Below, piece after piece: positions 56,201 to 64,000 of a stretch of DNA of 64,000 nucleotides. The position numbers and the translations under genes were made by a program. The notes under the pieces are model-generated. The model was not told where the DNA came from. It searched no databases and saw only the letters and a program-made list of their open reading frames with translations. Every line of letters starts with the position of its first letter. Within the stretch, counting starts at the first letter, position 1. The stretch is from Hemicordylus capensis (taxonomy: Eukaryota > Chordata > Lepidosauria > Squamata > Cordylidae): NCBI RefSeq assembly GCF_027244095.1, contig NC_069662.1:55886001-55950000 (forward strand). Reading direction: 5' to 3'.

Positions 56201-59200
56201 CGGGCGGGGGCCTCGTTGGCGGCTTCGCCGCCACCTCGCCCAGCTTCATTTTGGGCAGCTGGGAGGGCGGGTGAGCAGGCGGGGACTGGTGTCTGAGGTC
56301 CTGTGTCCCTTGGGCTCTTCTGGGCCTGCGCTTCGCGCAGGCCCAGAACAGCCCAGGGAGGCAGGGACGCAGATCCCCAACGTTCCAAAGCCACGGCCAC
56401 TCACTTAGCCTTTTATTATATAGGATGCTGAAAAAAGGAACAGAGAACATTCGTAATACTAGCGCTCAGGGTCACTCAGTGACGAGCAGTAGATTCTGGA
56501 CGGCAAAAATAGTGTTTCACGCAACACATAATTAACTTCTTAAATTTATGGTTACAGGATGTGTGATGATGGCTAATGGGTTAGCCTTAGATGGCTTTAT
56601 AAAGGGATTTGACTCAAACCCATAGCTAGGGGGCTACAGTGGGCTTGTCTTCCCTAAATTTTTCTGCCCCTCCCCCTATTCGCCCCCAAACAGTTTTTAT
56701 ATAACTGAATATTGCTTGCACTTAGGACTGGCTGGGGTCAGATAAGCTGGCCCCACTACTTTCTTTGATACCCCCCCTCCTAAACTTTTAGGCTGGCTAC
56801 AGGCCTGAGACTAATTCCTACAGGAGAGGTCTCTCAGTGGCCATTGGAAATGATAGGTAAATTGAGCTTACAGGTTCAGCAGCTCTGAATTCCAGCTGCT
56901 TGGAGGCAAAAAAGCATCTGGCAGGCTATTGTCGGAAACAGGATGCTGGACTAGATGGCCCTTAATTTGATCCAGCAGGGCGCTTCTTAGGTTCACTTGA
57001 AGAGACACTCTGCTTGACTCCAAATACAGAAGGTTTCCCAGACAGCAGGAGGAAGCATTGTAAGTTAGGAGGATGAAAGTATAGAAGCACATATTAGTGT
57101 GTATAGTAAGCATAAACCAGAGTAAATCTGGCCATTGATTGCTTTTTATTATGATTTATTATGGTTTGTTAGGGTTTTTCAAACCTTGGCTTGTTCATAT
57201 GGCAGGCTTCTCCCGATCCATCCCACCTGTTTCTGCTTCCTATTGTTGGAAGGTTGCAGACCTTCTGCTTCCTATTGTTGCATTCACCTGTGCCCAAGCA
57301 GGCAAAGAGTGAATGTAGTTTCTGGGTTTTTTAAAAAAATAAAAGGGTTTTTAAAAATTCCTTTCAGTGCTATTGCACACCCATGCTATTGCAAAATGAT
57401 GAAAACAAGGGAGAAATCCTTTTGAATCAGTGTGGGTGTGCAAAGACACCTTTGAAACCAGACACCGACAAGGGAAAGAAAAAATTCAGAATGTGGTAAT
57501 GGCTGGGCAGAGAGCTCTGACATTTGGTGTGCGCATTTGCGCACATGTATGCATACGCATACGCATACACAGAGACAGAGGCGTAACTAGGGAAAACGGC
57601 GCCCGGGGCAAGCACTGAAATGGTGCCCCCCCCCAACATACTACATTATACTTAGGTTTTTCCTCACAAGCGCCCGCCGCCGCCGCCAAGCCAGGCCACT
57701 GACTGGCCGCCAGGCGCCAGCAAAGCAATGGAGGGGGCGGACGGGCGGCGCGGAAGGGACCGCTCGTGGGGGAGGGGGCGCCAACGCGCTCCCTTGACTG
57801 CTGCAGTGCTGCTGCACTGAGCAGGAAACATTTGTATTAACAAAAAATTAAAAAAAATTAAAAAAAATTTTTTTTGTCATGGCAGCGCCCCCCACGTGAC
57901 CAGAAAAGATGGTGCCCGGGGCACGTGCCCCCCCTGCCCCCCCTATAGTTACGCCTCTGCACAGAGAGAGATAGTGGGGATGGCAGGATTCTGTGTATTT
58001 AATTTCAAGTAAATCGGTCCAGCCATTGATTTTTTATTTTTAAAAAATTAAGCCAAAGTCACACCAAAATTGTGGCAAAAAAATAATGTCACATCTGAGA
58101 ATCAGATGAACATACATACATTTTACAGTTTTACAAATACAAACAAAGATGAATTTTTAAAAGATCATTAAAAATCAATAGCTGGAGTGATTTACTTGAA
58201 ATTAAATACATGATGTCCTGCCATCCTCCACTACCTGTGCGCTTCTTCCAGAGGTCAGAGTGCTCTGCCCAGTCATTACAATGCTCTTAATTTTCTCTCT
58301 CTTTTTCCCATAGACTTTTTGGTTTTAAAAAGTCTTCTTGTGCATCCACACTGGTTCAAAAGGGTTTCTTTCTTGTTTTTTTCATTTTGCAATAGCGTAG
58401 GTGCACAAGAGCATTGGGAGAGAGACAAAATATAATTCTATAGTCTTCACCGGAAATTGACTGCAGGGTGCCAGAAGCAATTCAAAGTGGAATTGAGGGG
58501 TGGGGTGGCCTACTGAGCTAAGTCACTCCCACATGGGTAGCCACACCTCCATCTCCTGCTTTATCTCGGGGGTCTCTCCATGACACACAGCAAAAATGCC
58601 AGGGTATCCAGCACTGCTGTTTTCAACACTCTCCCAAAGTGCAACTTCTTAAACATGTTTATGTTGTGTATTAAGAACCAATCGTCATGAAAAAAGCTGT
58701 TGGCTGTATGAACAGATTATGCTTTCCAGATTTCTTGCTAAAACTGTGGTAAAATGCTTCGGCTTTGTATTTTACAATGGGAAAATACAGCTATTTATTT
58801 GCAATGGACATACAACATTATTGCTCTAAATTGCAGCGATAAATCCGAAACAAGGCATCCGAAATGTGAACGGCACCCTGCTGACAGTGTAGGGACTGCG
58901 GTGTCACAATACAGGAAGTATGGAAGCACACTTAGCAGATACGTTGTGACACTGCTGTAGGGGTTAATCTGGAAAGCGCCCTTGCTGTTACTGTACTGAA
59001 ATCATTGTAAATCCCTCCCTTGTATGAATTCCCCTCTACCTTATGCATAATGAAGCAGGAGTAAATCACCGTTTGGAAAACCTCCAGCAGTCTCTCCCTC
59101 TCAGAACATATCCAGTTCAGCCCTTTGTTTACAGGCAAGATATGCTTCTCTTGCTTTCCATGCTTTGTTAAATGGAGGCAACATAGGATTGTATCACATG

Positions 59201-59669
59201 TCATGAGTAATTCAATTTCTGTTTCCTTTGTGTGTGCCCAATTCAGATATAATGACAGCATTGGCTAGAATCTACATTCAGTTTTTGGAAAACTACTGTC
59301 TTCTGTTTTCTATCTTGCATTAATGTAATTGGCATAAACAGTGAAAGAGAGACTGAAAGGCAATTTCAAATGTCATGTGTAAGAACACCCATATGTAACA
59401 TTATGAGCCGGCTGCTGATCATCAGAAGCAGGAACTTTGTCCCAGAACTGAGAGCCACCAAAAGCAAACCTTGTTGGCACACTATCTGTTCGTACATATT
59501 CTGCAGTACAGATGTCTGCTGCTCCCCTCCCACCCTCCATCCCTCTTTATATGCAACTTTTTATGGGGTTGACCTTTCTTCATAATACGAATAATCAGAG
59601 ATAATTATAGTATCTAACTAGGTTGATCTTATAACTAGGTTAATTTATCTATCTATAAATTTATCTGTC

Positions 59670-59700
<31 letters not shown>

Positions 59701-62577
59701 CCCACAAAATAAACATATATATGAATATTTTAATAATAAAAGTTGATTGATAGGCCTTAAAAAATAACATTTGATAAGTGTTATTTATGTGTGAGACAAC
59801 AATAAATATGCTAAAAATATTGGTAGTATGAAAGCCTGCAACAATTAATAGGCCACAATTACTCTCATAGTTGTCCTTAGTACCCAAGAAAGTCATCAAA
59901 CATATATTGTCAATATATGTTTCAGGACTTTCTTGGATATTAAGGACAACTATGAGAGTAATTGTGGCCTATTAATTGTTGCAGGCTTTCATATTACCAA
60001 TATTTTTAGCATATTTATTGTTGTCTCACACATAAATAACACTTCATCTATTTTTTTAAAGACCTTGTTAATTTTTAAGTATTTATATGGATTAAGTTCC
60101 ATCTGCTATTAAAATATCATAATACAATTATTAACCTGGGATAATATTGTAGTTATCCCTGATCTTTCATATTACTTTAGTTACTTTCCAGATCAGGTTT
60201 ATTCTCTTTTTTTTTAAAGGTTTTGACCCTTCTTTCTTCTATTAGAGCTTTTTGAAGAGGAGAACCAAACCGGTGACTGTGGAGATACCTACTATGATCG
60301 GATAGCCTTGTACTGCTGGCCCAAGTTTCATGCTGCCATTACATCTATAGCTGAGAGCAATCAGTGTCTCTGGGAAACGATTGGCAGGTATAAACAGCTG
60401 AAGGCAGACTTGATTCCTGGTACCTCAAGTGGATCTTATTTAAATGAATATATATTTCTCTTCAGGTATATAGAGGATGATTGGTTTTCTATCAAATACA
60501 TAGAAAGCAAAATTCAAAACTTTAAATAACCAATCAGAGAGAGAACACAGCTAAAGAGTACACTCAATTAGCTACACAAGATGATAATGTTGGATGAGAG
60601 GGGAGTTTATGTATAAATGAGCATTCTGGTCCAAATTCAGTGCCATAAATTAAGGTGCGCAACACACAAAAATCAGGGTCATAAATTGTAGTGGAAAATA
60701 TTAATTCATCAGTAGATGGAGATAATAAATGCAAGTTTCAAAGGCTTTAAACAAAGTTTGACTTTTTTCAATAAGAGACAAAATCAGAAACCATCACTCC
60801 CAAAAGCAGATCCTGCTAGCTTGTTCTCTCATTCTGACCTGCCAACTTGACCCCCATTCCCCATCTCACTACCAGTTTGGGGATTGAACTTGATAGCTGT
60901 CCCCAGTTCAGGTCTGAAAAACGGTTATTTCAAGACCTTTTTAACATCTTGCCCCTTTGAAATAAATTACAACACAGGAGATCTGCAATTGGGGTCTCTT
61001 TTATGGGTTTCCCCCCCCTTTCAACTTCTAGGTTGTACCTTCGTTGTTTCAAGATCATATGTTATGCTGAGATGAGAGGGTTTCGTTCTTGTAGCAATAT
61101 CTGGTCTGTTTCCACTTTAAACTGACAGCAATATAACTACTGGTAGAATTTCTGACCCCCTGCCGCAATGCCAAACAGCTCTATCTGAGCATAGTTTTGT
61201 GGAATGGTATCAGTGTGACGATCCCTGGAAACCATCTAGCCCACCACATTCCTCTTCTCCACACTTTCTGTTCCATTCCATTTCCTCTGCCTTTTAAACT
61301 CAGGGAACGCAGGGGGAGGAGTGGTGGTGGCAACTCTTTGTACCTTGGTGCATCCCAGGTAACATTTGGTGCATCGCATCACCACACACCTGCAGGTGGG
61401 AGGGGAGTAGCATTTGGCGTCTTGCCGCAGGCATGGGCAGGTCTTGAGCAAGCCTCCCATGGGAATTATACATCACTCTGGCCTTTTGTCCACCTTAGCC
61501 TTTCACATAGTTAGCTGAACACAATTTGCCAGTTTGGCACTCTTTAATATAAAAATGATAAGATAATATCTCACAGATGTTCTCCTCCAGTGTTCTCTTC
61601 CTAACTACAGTACAACTTCATGTTGCAAGCCAGTGTGCCCCCTCCTTAACTCCCCTCTCAATCTCTTGTTTCCTCATCTTTTAGAAATGATCGAGGTGTA
61701 TAAAATTATGCATGGAGTAGAGAGAGTGGACATAGAGAAATTTTTCTTCCTCTCTCACAACACTAGAACCCGGGGTCATCCCATGAAACTGAAGACTGGG
61801 AAATTTAGGACTGGCACAAGGAAGTACTTTTTCACCCAGCATGTAATTAATCTATGGATTTCTCTGCCACAGGATGTGGTGATGGCCACTAGCTTGAATG
61901 GCTTTAAAGGGGACTTAGCCAAATTCATGGATGACAGATCTATCAATAGCTACTAGTCTGATGACTATTGGTCATCTCCAGCATCAGAAGCAAGATGCCT
62001 CTAAATACCAATTGCGAGGGAGCAACAGTAAGAGAGAGGGCATTCCTTCACCTCTTGCCTGTGAGCCTCTCAGAGGCATCTGGTGGGCCACTACAGTATC
62101 CTGGACTGGATGGGCCTTGGACCTAATCCAGTAGGGATGTTCTTATGAGCCAGAATAGAATTGCTCAAGCCAGTGTCTCTAATAAACAGTTTGTGGGGTT
62201 TGTCCCAACATCTGGCCTTTAACACCACTCTGACTCCTTTATTCTGCTCATTCCTGGTGGCCAGCAAACACACTAGGCTGCACCAGCACTGTCCAGTTCT
62301 TCACAACCCTCATAATTGTTTCATTTTCTTGCTCTACAGCATATACGGTGAGCTTGCCCTCTGCACTGGGCTGGTGGCCGAAGGCATGGGCTGTCCTTTG
62401 TCCAGCCCCACCCTGGATACCTTCTTCATTAGAATCCACGCTGAATATTTTGCCAACTGCACTTTACCCACTGACACCTCTGACCATAGGCCACCCACAG
62501 GAACGGTCATTGCCTTAGCTGCCCTGCCTGTTTGTCTGGTGCCTCTCTCTGTTGCCCTCACTCTCTGCAAGGCCTGA
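47174..62577 (+). CDS. RAMP2: RAMP2 (receptor activity-modifying protein 2), multi-exon coding region
   Basis: RAMPs are single-pass membrane proteins that escort calcitonin-receptor-like receptor to the surface. RAMP2 makes it an adrenomedullin receptor. Firm exons are 60246-60387 and 62340-62577. They give the ectodomain with six cysteines, the YFANCTL motif (human RAMP2 HFANCSL) and a C-terminal hydrophobic helix (VIALAALPVCLVPLSVALTL). Exons 48727-48765 and 53857-53883 are phase-compatible and add an acidic, Tyr-rich linker. A candidate signal-peptide exon is 47174-47222. Summed, these make 164 residues (human 175). The position next to EZH1 identifies it as RAMP2, although the Cys pattern is that of RAMP1/3. 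Upstream exons are the weak part. Confidence 0.8.
47882..48042. mobile_element. hAT-type MITE
   Basis: Ends CAGGGGTGTAGCTATAATTG and CTAGCTATGCCCCTG; flanks cccaaatt (47874-47881) and ccccaatt (48043-48050) match at 7 of 8. Same family as 508-606 and 57576-57959. It lies in the proposed first RAMP2 intron. Confidence 0.75.
48727..48765 (+). CDS. RAMP2: RAMP2 small exon (39 nt), acidic linker
   Basis: Acceptor tcttctctag after a strong CT tract, donor GAAA|gtaagc. In the phase fixed by the later exons it reads (G)STLLTYDDFEDE(I). Both splice sites and the phase fit. Similarity to known RAMP2 is low, as expected for the N-terminal linker. Confidence 0.6.
49344..49592 (-). mobile_element. Sauria-type tRNA-derived SINE
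   Basis: Inverted layout: gtaaagttgtgccatcgggt cggtgtcgactcctgg, aatacaggaggggattacca, and inverted box-B ggggattcgaaccagcaacc. Confidence 0.85.
49593..50497. other. RAMP2 intron, nothing recognised
   Basis: A short CA-rich run lies at 49741-49757. No exon or clear repeat was seen. Confidence 0.4.
50506..50986. mobile_element. Foldback hAT-type element
   Basis: Perfect 8-bp duplication taactagg (50498-50505, 50987-50994). Ends TAGGGATGGGCCCGG and TGCACACCCCTA. Arms of about 170 bp, including ggggcagcaggatacctccc and its inverse, fold about a centre near 50755 rich in tgcgcatgcgca. Confidence 0.9.
51330..51562 (+). mobile_element. tRNA-derived SINE with CTATTG repeats
   Basis: Head tcctggtggcgcagtggtaa with box-B-like aagttcgatcctgac, body gactcagccttccatccttc cgaggtcggtaaaatgag, tail gcggtatataaatgtaagtg followed by (CTATTG)n. 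A well-known squamate SINE form. The head carries a short direct duplication (gtaaccagaag twice). Confidence 0.85.
51814..52471. mobile_element. Foldback hAT-type element, 658 bp
   Basis: Ends TAGGGATGTGCACGG and TGCACACCCCTA. Flanks attagctc (51806-51813) and attggctc (52472-52479) match at 7 of 8. The arms repeat the ggtggcaggatacctccctg core three times on the left and as inverse copies on the right. The core has expanded within the arm. Confidence 0.9.
52674..52767. repeat. 47-bp exact tandem duplication
   Basis: The unit starting gtttttggaccatttttatt occurs at 52674-52720 and 52721-52767 with no difference, indicating a recent duplication in a RAMP2 intron. Confidence 0.9.
53857..53883 (+). 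CDS. RAMP2: RAMP2 microexon (27 nt), acidic/aromatic linker
   Basis: Acceptor tccttttccag, donor GATG|gtgagc. In the phase set by the next exon it reads (I)SYWYPDED(E). It keeps frame with both neighbours, and 27 nt makes skipping frame-neutral. Confidence 0.55.
54150..54462 (+). mobile_element. 5S rRNA-derived SINE (best copy)
   Basis: aaagctaagcagagtctgcc, ctggttgcatctgaatggga and gac at 54197-54237 align with the 5S rRNA internal promoter (AAGCTAAGCAGGGTCGGGCC, TACTTGGATGGGAGAC). The tail is ctcagtatatggcagtttcc then (TATGTTCC)n. Confidence 0.8.
54789..55576 (-). mobile_element. Nonautonomous Helitron (copy B)
   Basis: On the - strand it begins TCCTATATAATAAAAG (55576 downward) and ends CTAG at 54789, followed by T. 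Just before the end is the hairpin GCCCGTT...AACGGGC. There are no terminal inverted repeats or target duplication, as Helitrons require. The interior has its own long inverted repeat (about 54940-55190). It codes for no Rep/helicase. Confidence 0.85.
55577..56425 (-). mobile_element. Nonautonomous Helitron (copy A), joined to copy B
   Basis: On the - strand it starts TCCTATATAATAAAAG at 56425, preceded by A. It ends CTAG at 55577-55580 after the same GCCCGTT/AACGGGC hairpin and is followed immediately by the TC start of copy B. About 100 bp at the 5' side (aacgttccaaagccacggcc, gcgcaggcccagaacagccc) is shared with copy B. Confidence 0.85.
56838..56996 (+). mobile_element. CR1 LINE 3' UTR fragment
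   Basis: It has gaaacaggatgctggactag atggcccttaatttgatcca gcagggcgcttcttaggttc, the CR1 3' end in diverged form. Confidence 0.7.
57365..58430. repeat. Long inverted repeat split by a hAT MITE
   Basis: The left arm (about 57365-58045, including the MITE) and right arm (about 58160-58430) are diverged reverse complements. Paired words include gctattgcaaaatgatgaaa with its inverse at 58380-58400, and atttaatttcaagtaaatcg with cgattt-type sequence at 58185-58210. A foldback element is likely. Its ends were not resolved. Confidence 0.6.
57576..57959. mobile_element. hAT-type MITE with perfect target duplication
   Basis: Ends CAGAGGCGTAACTAGGG and CCCTATAGTTACGCCTCTG, flanked by perfect cacagaga (57568-57575, 57960-57967). 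The GC-rich interior holds paired cgcccggggca/tgcccggggca words. Inserted into one arm of the inverted repeat 57365-58430. Confidence 0.92.
58435..59770. other. RAMP2 intron, nothing recognised
   Basis: AT-rich sequence with an (AC)n run at 59674-59701. No exon or clear mobile element was seen. Confidence 0.4.
59776..60044. repeat. 269-bp near-perfect palindrome
   Basis: The sequence is its own reverse complement around position 59910 with about five mismatches per 134-bp arm and no spacer. It starts aagtgttatttatgtgtgag and ends with the inverse. It lies 200 bp upstream of a RAMP2 exon. Confidence 0.95.
60246..60387 (+). CDS. RAMP2: RAMP2 ectodomain exon
   Basis: Acceptor cttctattag, donor GCAG|gtataa, 142 nt. 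It reads LFEEENQTGDCGDTYYDRIA, LYCWPKFHAAITSIAESNQC and LWETIG(S). It contains NQT, a possible N-glycosylation site, and cysteines 1-3. YCW and QCLW match the RAMP FCW/WCDW positions. Confidence 0.88.
61682..62148 (+). mobile_element. CR1 LINE 3' end
   Basis: It reads MIEVYKIMHGVERVDIEKFF, NTRTRGHPMKLKTGKFRTGT, FFTQHVINLWISLPQDVVMA and DKF/AKFMDDRSINSY-type C-terminus with few breaks, then the 3' UTR ending gggatgttcttatg. The best-kept CR1 ORF end in the window. Confidence 0.88.
62340..62577 (+). CDS. RAMP2: RAMP2 last exon: ectodomain end, transmembrane helix, stop
   Basis: Acceptor ttgctctacag. It reads IYGELALCTGLVAEGMGCPL, SSPTLDTFFIRIHAEYFANC, TLPTDTSDHRPPTGTVIALA and ALPVCLVPLSVALTLCKA, then TGA (62575-62577). 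It carries cysteines 4-6 and the single membrane helix. The tail ends right after the helix: the WRSK-type cytoplasmic tail of mammalian RAMPs is absent. NCT is a possible glycosylation site. Confidence 0.93.
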
Positions 62578-63545
62578 AACTGCCCTGCTGTGCATACCAG
62601 TTAGAGTTGGAACGGTGCTGGGGGGTGGGGGGAGGGGCTGGTTCCTGGGTTCCTAGTCTAGAAGGGCAATGGGAACAACTAAACTAAAGCGTGCGGGAGG
62701 GATTGGTTGTCAAGATTATGGCCTGGTTGTATGACAGAGCTGAGCTGTTTCTTTGTATATCCTTGTGCTAGACTCTAGTGGCTAGAACTATGTGATCACT
62801 CATCTCCTAAGGTTCTTGGTGGAGTCATCACTGTGCATTTTGAATGGTACTGGCCTAGGTGGGTTTAGACAAAATGCTAAACTGTGATTAATGGTTTAGT
62901 GCAGGGGTCGGCAACTTTTGGCACTCTAGCTGTTGTTGAACTACAATTGCCATCATCCCCAGCTACTAATTTATTGTGTCTGGGGATGATGGGAATTGTA
63001 ATTTGGCAACAACTGAAGTGCCAAAGATTGCCTAACCCTGGTTTAGTGTTATTACCTTCTTCCATTCATGCGTGGGGAGAGGAAAGTAATAGTTTCCGCT
63101 AGCACTTCAGCTGGTGATTTGACATTGGCAAATTGCAGATTGTTTTAACCATAGTTTGTTAGCAAGTCAGGATATCCAATCTTCCTCCTTTGATATCCTG
63201 GCTTGTTAACAAATTGTGGTTGGAACATACCACAATTTGCTGTGTTGCAATAAAATATTGTGCTTTGTTCTAAACCACAATGGAAGATGCTAATTTCCTC
63301 CCTTTTGTGCATGAAGGGGAGGGAGGAGCCCATAAGATCATGCTAGTAATGCTAAACACTAATTTAGTGTTACATCTGAATCCACCCACTGTTTTCAAGG
63401 CTGCTCTCTGCTTCTGTTACTGTTTCTGTCTAGATTGCATGGTGATGGATTCATTTTTGGAGTACTGTATTGTGCTAATAGGAATACTAATAATGGTGAG
63501 ATTCTCCTTTACAGGGAGAAAATAAATAACAAAAGGAAATTGCTC
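62578..63545 (+). other. RAMP2: RAMP2 3' UTR (probable)
   Basis: AATAAA signals lie at 63249-63254 and 63521-63526. Which one is used is not decidable from sequence. A hAT MITE at 62902-63040 falls within it. Confidence 0.5.
62902..63040. mobile_element. hAT-type MITE (CAGGGGTCGGCAAC ends)
   Basis: Left end CAGGGGTCGGCAACTTTTGG, right end CTAACCCTG with gccaaagattg before it. Perfect 8-bp duplication gtttagtg (62894-62901, 63041-63048). The central actacaattgccatcatccc and its inverse fold. A Charlie-like family of its own, distinct from the other hAT MITEs here. Confidence 0.9.
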
Positions 63546-64000
63546 TGGAAGAAGTCAAACCACTCTAGTTGCAGAACATAGTATCTCTATCAATTAAAGA
63601 TGCTATGCTTTTCTCATCCATGTTTATTTGTACTAAATAGGCCTCACAATGACAATGTAGTATCAAAGTCAGGGAATTATGGGTATATGTTTCTATGTAC
63701 AGAAAGGGAACTGGATGGGTTAGGGCAGTGAACTTCACTGGTTACACAGTGGGGGCCACCAGCGTGTGCCTGTCACCACCACCACCACCACCGTTGCATG
63801 CCCATCCCTCCTGCCACCTGCACACGCTCAACCCCCCCCCCAAGCCTTCTCCTGTGGGCCTGTGCTTGGCCCAGCAGCCCCCTCAGTGACAGGTGCTCCA
63901 GTGGTGAGGGCGAGGGTGTTCACTGAAGGTGCTCACCAGGCACCTTCCAGTCTTTCCTGGCTCCTGTTGCCATTCAGAAGGCACGGCAGAAGGCATGGGG
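63546..64000. other. Downstream flank of RAMP2
   Basis: A (CAC)n run at 63773-63792 and C-rich sequence. No exon of a next gene could be recognised before the window ends. Confidence 0.4.

Noticed and set aside
62340-62577. RAMP1 or RAMP3 as the identity of the last gene
   Set aside because: The cysteine spacing would fit, but the position beside EZH1 and CNTNAP1 and the YFANCTL motif favour RAMP2.

Overview
This is nuclear DNA of a vertebrate, almost certainly a squamate reptile. It carries intron-rich genes in the order known from vertebrate chromosomes (CNTNAP1, EZH1, RAMP2). The introns and spacers are packed with squamate-typical repeats: Sauria-type tRNA SINEs, a 5S rRNA-derived SINE, CR1, L2 and R4-clade LINEs, hAT MITEs and Helitrons. 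No intact retrovirus-like element was recognised.

Layout. Positions 1-2450 hold the 3' end of CNTNAP1 (+ strand: penultimate and last coding exons plus 3' UTR). Positions about 3515-42250 hold all of EZH1 on the - strand, tail-to-tail with CNTNAP1. Nineteen coding exons were placed (40613 down to 7606). All splice sites are GT-AG, all phases agree, and the sum is 2253 nt (750 residues plus stop). A CpG- and GGGCGTGG-rich promoter with a probable first exon lies at about 42.0-42.3 kb. RAMP2 lies on the + strand, head-to-head with EZH1. Its main exons are at 60246-60387 and 62340-62577. Two phase-compatible small exons lie at 48727-48765 and 53857-53883, and a weak candidate for the signal-peptide exon lies at 47174-47222. 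The last kilobase is RAMP2 3' UTR and flank.

The genes have unrelated jobs: axo-glial junction adhesion (CNTNAP1), Polycomb H3K27 methylation (EZH1) and GPCR partnering (RAMP2). Their proximity is conserved synteny, not an operon.

The most unusual content is mobile. (1) A family of foldback hAT-type elements with ends TAGGGATGTGCAC/GTGCACATCCCTA has six copies here. Five have perfect 8-bp target duplications and one matches at 7 of 8 positions. One copy is 2.7 kb with three mutually inverted arms. (2) Two Helitrons are joined precisely tail-to-head. (3) At least two other hAT MITE families occur, one copy sitting 28 bp upstream of a CNTNAP1 exon. (4) A 269-bp near-perfect palindrome with no spacer lies in a RAMP2 intron. 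(5) RAMP2 itself keeps the six-cysteine spacing of RAMP1/3, unlike the four-cysteine mammalian RAMP2.
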